From contig JAFVVB010000152.1 of assembly GCA_017502425.1 (NCBI GenBank), positions 1-22,355 on the forward strand: a stretch of 22,355 nt of DNA, read 5' to 3'. Source of the stretch: Ruminococcus sp. Its GTDB lineage: Bacteria; Bacillota; Clostridia; Oscillospirales; Acutalibacteraceae. The position numbers and the translations under genes were made by a program. The notes under the pieces were generated by a model that saw nothing but the letters and a program-made list of their open reading frames with translations, searched no databases and was not told the DNA's origin. Of the stretch, positions 1 through 7,021 are shown piece by piece. Every line of letters begins with the position of its first letter. Position 1 is the stretch's first letter.

Positions 1-293
1 AACTGAAGAAAATCCTTAAAGATGCTAAGAAATGTGAGCTTTCATGGATAGATGATAACCTAAGCAGAAACGATGCTTTTCACAGTATCCTCAATGACGG
101 TGAAATAACACAGGTTATTAAATTATTCAGAGTCCTTCATTTTAAAAAGTCTAAACTCAGCGATAATGGAAAACATCTTCATAAAGCCGACGAGAAAATA
201 TATAAAGAATGCGCAAAGCTGCTTTCTTCTGAACTTTCTTCTATTTTAAAAACAGATAATAGCGATATATTATCCTTAGTGGTAGAAGATTAA
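1..293 (+). CDS. carD: CarD-family transcriptional regulator, C-terminal part (5' truncated by window)
   Basis: Reading codons from base 3 gives about 96 residues ending in TAA at 291-293; the gene enters from outside the window. The visible part is helical and charged. It contains CELSWIDDNLSRNDAF, then a leucine-rich helix, then the block KHLHKADEKIYKECAKLL, which is the pattern I recognise from the C-terminal helical domain of CarD/CdnL proteins. These bind the RNA polymerase beta subunit through an N-terminal Tudor-like domain (not visible here) and stabilise the open promoter complex, mainly at rRNA and housekeeping promoters. The gene converges on ychF and shares its terminator. The call rests on a remembered motif in a partial protein, so a distant CarD paralogue is possible. 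Confidence 0.72.
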   Translation, partial: LKKILKDAKKCELSWIDDNLSRNDAFHSILNDGEITQVIKLFRVLHFKKSKLSDNGKHLHKADEKIYKECAKLLSSELSSILKTDNSDILSLVVED

Positions 294-304
294 TAGTAAA
301 AATA

Positions 305-333
305 AAAGCCGCTCCAAAAAGGAGCGGCTTTTT
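305..333. terminator. Bidirectional intrinsic terminator between carD and ychF
   Basis: A perfect 11-bp stem (305-315 with 321-331; core GCCGCTCC/GGAGCGGC) closes an AAAAA loop. On the + strand a T-run follows (329-333). The A-run on the 5' side gives the matching T-run on the - strand. It lies 12 nt after the carD stop and 9 nt beyond the ychF stop, so it can end both convergent transcripts. Confidence 0.93.
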
Positions 334-341
334 GCATCAAA

Positions 342-1436
342 TTAGACGTTGAATCTAAACAGTACCACGTCGCCGTCTTTCATTACGTACTCTTTACCTT
401 CACTTCGAACTAAGCCTTTTTCTTTAGCAGCAGCCATAGAGCCACATTCGATAAGGTCTTCATAAGCGATAACTTCAGCCCTGATGAAACCACGTTCAAA
501 GTCGGTATGGATTTTACCTGCAGCACCCGGAGCCTTGGTACCCTTTTTGATGGTCCATGCTCTTACTTCAGGTTTTCCAGCTGTGAGGTATGAAATAAGA
601 CCTAAAAGTGCATAGCATTCGCTGATGAGTCTGTCAAGACCTGACTGGTTGAGTCCCATATCTGAGAGGAACATTTCTTTTTCCTCTTTATCCATTTCGA
701 CAATCTGTTCCTCAAGGTCAGCGCATATAGGAAGTACACCAGCGCCCTCGCTATCAGCAAGCTCTTTTACTTTTTTGAGTCTTTCGTTGTTTTCAATTCC
801 GCTTTCAAAGTCGCTTTCGCTCATATTAGCGGCATAAATAACAGGTTTGTTTGTGAGAAGGGCTACTTCTGAGAGCAGTTTCTTCTCTTCGTCGTCGCAC
901 TCTACTGAACGTGCAGTCTTGCCGTTATTGAGTGCGTCTTCAACACGCTTGAAAAAATCAACCTCCGCCTGATACTTTTTATCAGCTTTAGTCATTTTCT
1001 GCGCTTTGTCGATGCGACGCTGAATGAGTTCAACGTCTGATAAAATAAGCTCTAAGTTGATAGTGTCGATATCACGGATAGGATCAACACATCCCTCTAC
1101 GTGAATGATATCGTCATTATCAAAACATCTTACTACGTGTACGATAGCGTCACATTCTCTTATATTGGATAAGAATTTATTACCAAGACCTTCACCTTTA
1201 GAAGCGCCTTTTACAAGACCTGCGATATCAACGAATTCGATAGTAGCAGGAGTGTATTTTTCAGGATCGTACATCTGGGCGAGTTTATCAAGACGTTTAT
1301 CAGGGACTGCAACTACGCCTACGTTAGGTTCAATAGTGCAGAAAGGATAGTTCGCAGATTGTACTCCAGCGTTAGTAATAGCATTGAAAAGTGTGCTTTT
1401 GCCGACATTTGGCAAGCCAACAATACCTAATTTCAT
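342..1436 (-). CDS. ychF: Ribosome-binding ATPase YchF (Obg-family, OLA1-like)
   Basis: The product is a 364-residue P-loop NTPase of the TRAFAC/Obg class. YchF proteins bind ATP in preference to GTP, associate with ribosomes, and are linked to translation and stress control. Visible features are the G1 loop GLPNVGKST at residues 7-15, the G3 motif VDIAGLVKGAS near 69-79, the NMSE-type G4 in place of NKxD near residue 200, and a C-terminal TGS-like domain ending in GDVVLFRFNV. I placed the start at the ATG at 1436-1434, preceded by GGAG with a 6-nt spacer. A TTG four codons upstream is in frame, but it overlaps that Shine-Dalgarno sequence, and the ATG gives the family's normal length and N-terminus (MKLGIVGLPN). 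It is transcribed divergently from the HAD gene and convergently with carD. Confidence 0.97.
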   Translation of the reverse strand: MKLGIVGLPNVGKSTLFNAITNAGVQSANYPFCTIEPNVGVVAVPDKRLDKLAQMYDPEKYTPATIEFVDIAGLVKGASKGEGLGNKFLSNIRECDAIVHVVRCFDNDDIIHVEGCVDPIRDIDTINLELILSDVELIQRRIDKAQKMTKADKKYQAEVDFFKRVEDALNNGKTARSVECDDEEKKLLSEVALLTNKPVIYAANMSESDFESGIENNERLKKVKELADSEGAGVLPICADLEEQIVEMDKEEKEMFLSDMGLNQSGLDRLISECYALLGLISYLTAGKPEVRAWTIKKGTKAPGAAGKIHTDFERGFIRAEVIAYEDLIECGSMAAAKEKGLVRSEGKEYVMKDGDVVLFRFNV

Positions 1437-1482
1437 ATTATTCTCCAATCTATGAGGTGTTGCTCAAAATAATTTTTTGTTG

Positions 1483-1492
1483 TATTATAATA
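1483..1492. promoter_or_regulatory. Candidate divergent -10 element between ychF and the HAD gene
   Basis: The 10-bp palindrome TATTATAATA contains TATAAT on both strands (1486-1491 on +, 1489-1484 on -), so it could serve either direction. No convincing -35 box sits at the right distance on either strand. A second - strand candidate is an extended -10 (TGTTATACT) nearby. Weak evidence in AT-rich DNA. Confidence 0.3.
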
Positions 1493-1549
1493 AATTAGAG
1501 TATAACATAAATTGTTTTGAAAATAAAGAAAATTTTTATGGTGATGTAA

Positions 1550-2200
1550 ATGGCTAAGTATGATATAGCACTTTTTGATTTAGACGGTACTATCTCTAAG
1601 AGTGCAGAGGGTATTAAATATTGTATAATGAAAACCCTCAATATAATGAAAAAACCACATCCTGATTTGTCGGACTATTCTAAGTATATCGGTCCACCGC
1701 TTTTACATACGTTTCAGAATTTGTGCGGACTTTCTAAGAGTGAAGCCCAGCAGGCGGTAGAAATATACGTGAAACTCTACGACGTAGACGGCATCAGACA
1801 GAATAAGTTGTTCGACGGCATCGAGGATGTGCTTATTAAGTGTAAAGAAAATGGTATAGTAACAGCGGTGTGCTCCTCAAAACACGAGGGTATTGCTACC
1901 GAGGTTGTGAAACTGCTTAATGTATATGAATACTTTGATGCAATCTGCGGTTCAACAATTGATGGCTCCAGAAAGGAAAAAGAAGACCTCATACCATACG
2001 CACTTGAAAAACTTAAAGCAAAGGGCGACGAGCGTATAGTTATGATAGGGGATACTAAATTTGACTGTAAGGGTGCTATGCATTGCTCGGTTGACTTTAT
2101 CGGAGTTACATATGGATACGGAACGATTGAGGATATGAAGAACGCCGGAGGAAAGGTATTTGCCGATTCTTCACAGAAACTCCATGATTTATTGATTTAA
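1550..2200 (+). CDS. HAD-superfamily hydrolase, phosphoglycolate phosphatase-like (subfamily IA)
   Basis: This is a 216-residue haloacid dehalogenase-fold phosphatase. Motif I is DLDGT at residues 10-14, where D10 is the nucleophile and D12 the acid/base. A helical cap follows (about 15-85, with YIGPPLLHTF). Motif II is AVCSS around 107-110. A lysine near 142-144 serves as motif III. Motif IV is MIGDTKFD at 165-172, with D168 and D172 binding Mg2+. The closest named families are Gph-like phosphoglycolate phosphatases and related 5'-nucleotidases; substrate cannot be read from the sequence, so no symbol is given. The ATG has a modest upstream GGTGATG. It is the first gene rightward from the divergent intergenic region and is followed by a weak terminator. 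Confidence 0.88.
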   Translation: MAKYDIALFDLDGTISKSAEGIKYCIMKTLNIMKKPHPDLSDYSKYIGPPLLHTFQNLCGLSKSEAQQAVEIYVKLYDVDGIRQNKLFDGIEDVLIKCKENGIVTAVCSSKHEGIATEVVKLLNVYEYFDAICGSTIDGSRKEKEDLIPYALEKLKAKGDERIVMIGDTKFDCKGAMHCSVDFIGVTYGYGTIEDMKNAGGKVFADSSQKLHDLLI

Positions 2201-2202
2201 TT

Positions 2203-2225
2203 AAAGAGCATACTTTATGCTTTTT
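2203..2225 (+). terminator. Probable intrinsic terminator after the HAD gene
   Basis: A 10-bp stem (2203-2212 with 2216-2225, one G-U pair) closes a CTT loop and ends in TTTTT. The stem is AT-rich (core AGCATA/TATGCT), so read-through into the next gene is likely. Confidence 0.5.
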
Positions 2226-2266
2226 ATTCATATATTTAGGACATGTTATGTATAAGAGGTGCTAAA

Positions 2267-2761
2267 ATGTTTGCAGTAACGGTTAATGCTAATATCAAGG
2301 AAAAGAGAACTAAAGTTTTAGGAATTGCTATCGTAGCAATATTAGTGTTATTTGTGGCTTTTCTGTTTTTATCAATGAGAGTAGGTACTCCACCTGAAAG
2401 CGTAGAGATTGACGGACACGGAGAAATCAATACTGTGGTGGAAAGCGATGAAGAGGCTAAAGAGTTTGCAAAGCAGTTTTCATATGAAATCGGAGATCTT
2501 TACAGCCTTCAGGAGATGTATGTGCCGATTGAATTCAACGACAAGTACATAGGTTATAATGAACTCCAGAAAGAGCAGGGCTTTGATTTAGAACCATATA
2601 AAGGTGAGAAGTGTAAACTATATATATATGAACTGGAAGGCTATGAACTCGATGGTTTGCCTGCATATATGTCGGTTATAGTATATAGAGAAAGGGTTAT
2701 CGGAGGTCATGTTTCTTCCCTAAAAGATGGTGGAGAATATCATACCTTCTTTATAGATTAA
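2267..2761 (+). CDS. DUF4830-like single-pass membrane protein
   Basis: This 164-residue protein has a short basic N-terminus (MFAVTVNANIKEKRTK), one hydrophobic segment at about residues 17-37 and a soluble, acidic, presumably extracytoplasmic domain. That domain contains YNELQKEQGFDLEPYKG and a terminal VIVYRERVIGGHVSS block, a layout I associate with the uncharacterised DUF4830 family of Clostridia. I chose the ATG at 2267 because AGAGGTG precedes it at good spacing. An in-frame ATG at 2243 has AGGA only 1 nt upstream, which is too close. The gene ends 2 nt before rsuA. No catalytic motif is visible and the function is unknown; a membrane anchor with an extracellular sensor or binding domain is only an inference. 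Confidence 0.75.
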   Translation: MFAVTVNANIKEKRTKVLGIAIVAILVLFVAFLFLSMRVGTPPESVEIDGHGEINTVVESDEEAKEFAKQFSYEIGDLYSLQEMYVPIEFNDKYIGYNELQKEQGFDLEPYKGEKCKLYIYELEGYELDGLPAYMSVIVYRERVIGGHVSSLKDGGEYHTFFID

Positions 2762-2763
2762 TA

Positions 2764-3492
2764 ATGAAAGAACTTGAACGACTCGATAAAGTCATATCTA
2801 CCCAGACCAGTTACAGCAGAAAAGATATTAAGCGTATGGTCAGAGCTGGTGACGTGTTATTGAATGGGAAAACGTGCAAGAGCTCTGATATAAAAATCAA
2901 TCCCGAAAAAGACACAATAACCGTGATGGGAGAAGAAATAGGATACAAAAAGTATGTATACTATATGATGAATAAACCAAAGGGTGTGCTTTCTGCAAGC
3001 AATGATAAAAACGTAACCACCGTTGTGGATATACTTCCCGAGCATATGAAGAGAAAAAATCTGTTTCCTGCTGGAAGACTTGATAAAGATACCACCGGTT
3101 TGCTTATTATCACTGACGATGGGGATTTTGCCCACAGAATGCTAAGTCCTAATAAAAAAGTGTACAAGCACTACGTAGCGACACTTGATAAAGCGCTGAC
3201 AAAAGAGGTTAAAGAGGAATTTGAGTCAGGCATCGTATTTGGTGACGGTACTGTGTGTCAGAAAGCGTATTTTGATAAAATCTCTGACAACGTAGCCCTT
3301 GTGAAAATATGTGAAGGTAAGTTCCATCAGGTCAAAAAGATGTTTTCGCACTGTGGCTATACCGTTTTAGAGCTTAAACGCATCCAAATCGGCGAGCTCA
3401 GACTCGATGAGGGACTTTCTCTTTCGCAGTCGCGTGAGATGACTAAGGAGGAAATGTGCTCCGTATTTGATAGCAAAATGACTAAAATGTGA
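2764..3492 (+). CDS. rsuA: 16S rRNA pseudouridine(516) synthase RsuA-type
   Basis: The product is a 242-residue member of the RsuA/RluB/E/F pseudouridine synthase family. An N-terminal S4 RNA-binding domain (about residues 3-50) contains RLDKVIS and VRAGDVLLNG. The catalytic domain carries MMNKPKGVLSA and the active-site motif GRLDKDTTGLL, with the nucleophilic aspartate at D107. C-terminal motifs include EGKFHQVKKMF and LKRIQIGELRL. Length and S4 fusion fit RsuA, which modifies U516 of 16S rRNA; RluB-type 23S enzymes are the alternative. The ATG lies 2 nt after the DUF4830 stop with no clear Shine-Dalgarno sequence, so translation is probably coupled to the upstream gene. Confidence 0.92.
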   Translation: MKELERLDKVISTQTSYSRKDIKRMVRAGDVLLNGKTCKSSDIKINPEKDTITVMGEEIGYKKYVYYMMNKPKGVLSASNDKNVTTVVDILPEHMKRKNLFPAGRLDKDTTGLLIITDDGDFAHRMLSPNKKVYKHYVATLDKALTKEVKEEFESGIVFGDGTVCQKAYFDKISDNVALVKICEGKFHQVKKMFSHCGYTVLELKRIQIGELRLDEGLSLSQSREMTKEEMCSVFDSKMTKM

Positions 3493-3577
3493 CACAGATT
3501 TTTTATTTATGGGTATATTACATAAAAATTCAGTCAAATATTTAGTAAAAAAATAAGTGGTAATATTACAATCTTTA

Positions 3578-3586
3578 TGATACAAT
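3578..3586 (+). promoter_or_regulatory. Candidate extended -10 promoter for ugpC
   Basis: TGATACAAT forms a TGn-extended -10 (TACAAT at 3581-3586). The -35 region 17 nt upstream (TGGTAA) matches poorly, as is tolerated with an extended -10. The resulting leader of about 50 nt contains a 6-bp GC-rich hairpin (3607-3621, CGTGGC/GCCGCG) and a strong TGGAGG ribosome binding site at 3629-3634. Confidence 0.45.
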
Positions 3587-3641
3587 ACTACTTGGATATA
3601 TGTAGACGTGGCGTTGCCGCGCTAATATTGGAGGTTTTTAC

Positions 3642-4760
3642 ATGGCAAAAGTTTCATTACAACACATTTACAAAATTTATGATGGCGGTGTAACCGCAGT
3701 TACAGACTTCAACCTTGAAATCGAAGATAAGGAATTTATCATCCTTGTTGGTCCTTCAGGTTGTGGTAAGTCAACAACACTTAGAATGATCGCTGGTCTT
3801 GAAGACATCTCTAAGGGCGAACTGTACATCGGCGATATGCTCGCTAATGACGTTGCTCCTAAGGACAGAGACATCGCGATGGTATTCCAGAACTATGCGC
3901 TTTATCCACATATGACTGTATATGATAATATGGCGTTTGGTCTTAAGCTCAGAAAGATGCCTAAGGACGAAATCAACAGAAGAGTTGAGGAAGCTGCTAG
4001 AATTCTCGGTATCGAAGAGTATCTCGACAGAAAACCAAAGGCTTTATCCGGTGGTCAGAGACAGCGTGTAGCGCTCGGTCGTGCTATCGTTCGTGATCCT
4101 AAGGTATTCTTACTTGACGAGCCACTCTCTAACCTTGACGCTAAGTTAAGAGCTAATATGAGAACTGAGATTTCTAAACTCTATCAGAGACTCGGTACTA
4201 CATTTATTTACGTTACTCATGACCAGACTGAGGCTATGACTATGGGTACAAGAATCGTTGTTATGAAAGACGGTTTCATCCAGCAGGTTGACACTCCTCA
4301 GCATCTTTATGATATGCCTTGTAACGAGTTCGTTGCAGGATTTATCGGTTCACCACAGATGAACTTCGTAGACGCTACTTTAGTTAAAGAAGGCGCTAAG
4401 TTCGCACTTAAATTCGACGAGTATAAAATCGTTCTTCCTGATTCAAAGAACAAGAACGGTTGTCTCGAACCATATGCAGGCAAAGAAGTTAGATTCGGTG
4501 TACGTCCTGAGCACGTTCACGACGAGCCTGAGTTCCTCGCTAAGTGTGAGGGCGGTAACGGTCTCGTTAAAGCTAACGTTGACGTTACTGAGCTTATGGG
4601 CGCTGAGATTTACTTATATGTAAACATCGGTGGTATCCCTATCACAGCTAGAGTTGAGCCTACTTCTACTGCTAAGCCTGGCGATAACATCGAAATCGCT
4701 TTCGATCTCGAGAAACTTCATATTTTCGATAAGGAAACAGAGTGCACAATCACTAACTAA
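3642..4760 (+). CDS. ugpC: Carbohydrate ABC transporter ATPase, MsmK/MsmX/UgpC type
   Basis: This is a 372-residue ATPase of the CUT1 sugar-importer class. It has Walker A GPSGCGKST at 37-45, the Q-loop in AMVFQNYALYPHM, signature LSGGQRQR at 135-142, Walker B VFLLDEP at 155-161 and the H-loop His193 (VTHDQTEAMT). A C-terminal TOBE/MalK-like regulatory region (about 240-370) includes FGVRPEHV. No permease or solute-binding gene is adjacent. This matches the known situation for MsmX/MsmK, where one ATPase energises several sugar importers encoded elsewhere. It is followed after a strong terminator by a PucR/CdaR-type regulator. Codon choice (CTC, AAC, GTT) suggests good expression. The transported sugars cannot be deduced. 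Confidence 0.93.
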   Translation: MAKVSLQHIYKIYDGGVTAVTDFNLEIEDKEFIILVGPSGCGKSTTLRMIAGLEDISKGELYIGDMLANDVAPKDRDIAMVFQNYALYPHMTVYDNMAFGLKLRKMPKDEINRRVEEAARILGIEEYLDRKPKALSGGQRQRVALGRAIVRDPKVFLLDEPLSNLDAKLRANMRTEISKLYQRLGTTFIYVTHDQTEAMTMGTRIVVMKDGFIQQVDTPQHLYDMPCNEFVAGFIGSPQMNFVDATLVKEGAKFALKFDEYKIVLPDSKNKNGCLEPYAGKEVRFGVRPEHVHDEPEFLAKCEGGNGLVKANVDVTELMGAEIYLYVNIGGIPITARVEPTSTAKPGDNIEIAFDLEKLHIFDKETECTITN

Positions 4761-4873
4761 GTCGCTTTATAAGCCACTTTTTCACAAAGTTTCAAAATTG
4801 TAATTTTAACCGGTTTTTGAGACATATTTTTACTATGTGATTTTGTAAGTGTTTAAAAACCTTTGTTTATTTT

Positions 4874-4917
4874 GCCCTTTGCAAACGGAAAAACCCGATT
4901 GCAAAGGGCTTTTTTTG
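4874..4917 (+). terminator. Strong intrinsic terminator after ugpC
   Basis: A perfect 11-bp stem, GCCCTTTGCAA (4874-4884) with TTGCAAAGGGC (4899-4909), is followed by eight Ts. The 14-nt loop can add an inner CGG/CCG pairing. It lies about 110 nt beyond the ugpC stop, leaving a 3' tail in which I see nothing else convincing. Confidence 0.95.
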
Positions 4918-4920
4918 CGT

Positions 4921-5093
4921 TTTTGTGCAATATGCTAAGGCTTTTGTGCAAATTACCATTGTGAAATATTTATGAATAATTTGTACTATTTTTGTGTATA
5001 AATATCAGTTAAAACCCGGAATTTTTAAAAAAAGGTTGATTTTCGTGAGGTTTTTGTGTAAAATGTATACGATAACGTGGACTTTCTGTGTAA
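4921..5093 (+). repeat. Five degenerate copies of TTTTGTGYAA in the regulator's upstream region
   Basis: Same-orientation copies occur at 4921-4930 (TTTTGTGCAA), 4942-4951 (identical), 4990-4999 (TTTTGTGTAT), 5052-5061 (TTTTGTGTAA) and 5084-5093 (TTCTGTGTAA). The first two are 21 bp apart, about two helical turns. The fourth overlaps the proposed -10 box and the fifth lies in the proposed transcript start region. They could be operator half-sites, for instance for autoregulation, but the motif is low-complexity and the function is inferred. Confidence 0.45.
5036..5064 (+). promoter_or_regulatory. Candidate sigma-A promoter of the CdaR-like regulator gene
   Basis: TTGATT (5036-5041), a 17-nt spacer and TAAAAT (5059-5064), five of six and four to five of six matches to the -35 and -10 consensus. 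Transcription would start near 5071, giving a leader of about 70 nt that contains two small hairpins before the GGAGG ribosome binding site at 5133-5137. Confidence 0.6.
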
Positions 5094-5110
5094 AGTCCCG
5101 AATCGTTCGG
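5079..5110 (+). promoter_or_regulatory. Two abutting hairpins in the leader of the CdaR-like gene
   Basis: The first is GGACTTT (5079-5085) with AAAGTCC (5092-5098). The second is CCGAA (5098-5102) with TTCGG (5106-5110). Both are perfect and share base 5098, so they cannot both form completely. They sit between the proposed start of transcription and the Shine-Dalgarno sequence. They could be RNA structure or a protein-binding palindrome. Confidence 0.4.
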
Positions 5111-5143
5111 TAAATTGACTATTATTTTTTTCGGAGGCATATT

Positions 5144-6229
5144 ATGTCTAACAGATTATTTCAAGGCGTAATCCATCAGATGAAGGATGCTATTGACAGA
5201 ACCATCGGCGTTGTAGATGAAACTTCGGTTGTTATTGCTTGTTCTGAACTTGGTAGAATCGGCGAAGTAAACGAAAACATCAACTCCGAGACACTTTCTG
5301 CTACTGTACCATTTGTAATCAATGGACACACATTCAAATCTTTTGGCTCAAGTTCCAGAGCTGAATACGCAGTATTCGTACAGGGTAATGATGACGTTGC
5401 TCAGAAATACGCTCAGTTACTTGCTGTGTCACTTTCTTCTATCAAGCAGTACTACGATGAAAAGTACGATAGAAGCAACTTTATTAAAAATGTAATACTT
5501 GATAACATTTTGCCGGGCGATATTTATCTCAAGGCAAGAGAGTTGCGCTTTAACAGCGAAGTTACACGAGTATGTATGATTATCAAAATCACTTCTAAGA
5601 CTGATATTTCCGCGTACGACATCGTGCAGAATCTCTTCCCTGATAAGTCTAAAGATTTCGTTATTAATATTAACGAAACCGATATCACACTCGTTAAGGA
5701 AATTAAGCCGGGTATTGAGAGCAAGGATTTAGAGAAGCTTGCGGGTTCTATCGTTGATACTCTCTCTACTGAGTTCTATACACACTGCGTTATCGGTATC
5801 GGTACTACCGTAGTGGGTATTAAGGACCTTGCGCGTTCTTTCAAAGAAGCTCAGGTTGCACTCGAGGTTGGTAAAGTATTTGATACAGAGCGTACTATCA
5901 TCAGCTATGATAACTTAGGTATCGCTCGTCTTGTATATCAGCTTCCTACCACACTTTGCGACATGTTCTTAAAGGAAGTATTTAAACGTGGTTCTATCGA
6001 AAGTCTCGATCAGGAAACACTTTTCACTATTCAGAAGTTCTTTGAGAACAACCTTAACGTATCAGAAACTTCCAGAAAACTCTTCGTACACAGAAACACT
6101 CTCGTGTACAGATTAGAGAAAATCAAGAAGATAACAGGTCTTGACCTGCGCGAATTTGAGGACGCTATCGTGTTCAAGGTTGCATTAATGGTCAAAAAAT
6201 ACCTGACATCCAGCCCTACAAAGTTCTAA
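5144..6229 (+). CDS. PucR/CdaR-family transcriptional regulator
   Basis: This 361-residue protein ends in a PucR-type helix-turn-helix (about 297-350). It contains FFENNLNVSETSRKLFVHRN followed by TLVYRLEKIKKITGLD, the diagnostic C-terminal block of CdaR/PucR activators. The middle (about 110-290) resembles the GGDEF-like domain of this family, with FKEAQVALEVGK just before the HTH. The N-terminal 110 residues match the size and position of a sugar-diacid-type sensor domain. Members respond to carbohydrates or purine catabolites. Its position just downstream of the sugar-importer ATPase suggests it reports carbohydrate supply (inference). GGAGG at 5133-5137 precedes the ATG. The 383-bp upstream region holds the ugpC terminator, motif repeats, a promoter and hairpins, so regulation is probably complex. 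Confidence 0.88.
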   Translation: MSNRLFQGVIHQMKDAIDRTIGVVDETSVVIACSELGRIGEVNENINSETLSATVPFVINGHTFKSFGSSSRAEYAVFVQGNDDVAQKYAQLLAVSLSSIKQYYDEKYDRSNFIKNVILDNILPGDIYLKARELRFNSEVTRVCMIIKITSKTDISAYDIVQNLFPDKSKDFVININETDITLVKEIKPGIESKDLEKLAGSIVDTLSTEFYTHCVIGIGTTVVGIKDLARSFKEAQVALEVGKVFDTERTIISYDNLGIARLVYQLPTTLCDMFLKEVFKRGSIESLDQETLFTIQKFFENNLNVSETSRKLFVHRNTLVYRLEKIKKITGLDLREFEDAIVFKVALMVKKYLTSSPTKF

Positions 6230-6315
6230 TACACATATGTTCGGCCTGTGCATTGATTGCGGTATTTGCACTAGCGCATACCTAAATTCTAAGCGGTTAT
6301 TTAAGGACGGTTAAT

Positions 6316-7002
6316 ATGATTGAATTTCGTAATGTATCTAAAGTATATTCTAACGGTACACACGCACTCGATAACGTAAACCTCACTGTTGATAAGGGTG
6401 AGTTTGTATTTATCGTTGGTGCTTCTGGTGCCGGTAAGAGTACGTTTTTGAAGCTTATCATGCACGAAGAATCCCCTACTAAGGGCGCTATCATCGTGAA
6501 TGGTATGCACTTAGAAAAGTTAAAGAGAAGAAAGGTACCGTTTCTCAGACGTACCATGGGTATCGTGTTCCAGGATTTCCGACTCATCGGTAAAATGACT
6601 GTATACGATAACGTGGCGTTTGCGATGCGTTGTATCGGTAAGAAAACCAAAACTATCAAAAAGAGAGTTCCATATATTCTTGAACTCGTAGGATTAAAAG
6701 ATAAAGCTCACAACAAACCTAGCGAATTATCCGGTGGTGAACAGCAGCGTGTAAGCTTAGCGAGAGCGCTCGTTAATAACCCTGAGATGATTATCGCCGA
6801 TGAGCCTACGGGTAACATTGACCCTGAGATGTCATACGAGATCATTGAGCTCCTTTCCGAAATCAACAAGAGAGGTACTACTGTTCTTGTTGTTACACAC
6901 GAACACGAGCTTGTAGAAAGTTTCGGCAAGCGCGTGGTTAGAATCGAAGGCGGCGCCGTTGTCAACGATACTAAGGATGACGACGTAATGGTTGCCATTT
7001 AA
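6316..7002 (+). CDS. ftsE: Cell-division ABC transporter ATPase FtsE
   Basis: The 228-residue ATPase has Walker A GASGAGKS at 35-42, Q-loop in GIVFQDFRLI, signature LSGGEQQR at 138-145, Walker B MIIADEPTGNIDP from 158 and H-loop in VVTHEHELV. The DEPTGNIDP string and N-terminus (MIEFRNVSKVYSNG) are typical of FtsE. It pairs with FtsX in the membrane; ATP hydrolysis drives conformational activation of an extracellular peptidoglycan hydrolase. The ATG is preceded by AAGGAC at 6303-6308. The 86 bp separating it from the CdaR-like gene contain no convincing terminator or promoter (a TTGATT at 6253 lacks a good partner). Confidence 0.96.
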   Translation: MIEFRNVSKVYSNGTHALDNVNLTVDKGEFVFIVGASGAGKSTFLKLIMHEESPTKGAIIVNGMHLEKLKRRKVPFLRRTMGIVFQDFRLIGKMTVYDNVAFAMRCIGKKTKTIKKRVPYILELVGLKDKAHNKPSELSGGEQQRVSLARALVNNPEMIIADEPTGNIDPEMSYEIIELLSEINKRGTTVLVVTHEHELVESFGKRVVRIEGGAVVNDTKDDDVMVAI

Positions 7003-7021
7003 GCCGGAAAGGAACATCACA

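Noticed and set aside
1437..1448. TTG start for ychF four codons upstream
   Set aside because: It overlaps the GGAG that serves ATG 1436 and departs from the conserved MKLGIVG N-terminus.
2857..3135. 92-codon frame on the - strand within rsuA
   Set aside because: Shadow of a well-supported gene; no ribosome binding site and an atypical composition.
4788..4804. AAAATTGTAATTTT palindrome after ugpC
   Set aside because: Short AT palindrome in an untranslated tail; expected by chance in this composition.
4761..5143. Riboswitch, tRNA or small RNA gene in the ugpC-regulator gap
   Set aside because: Only the terminator, motif repeats and short hairpins are visible; no conserved riboswitch core or cloverleaf could be drawn.
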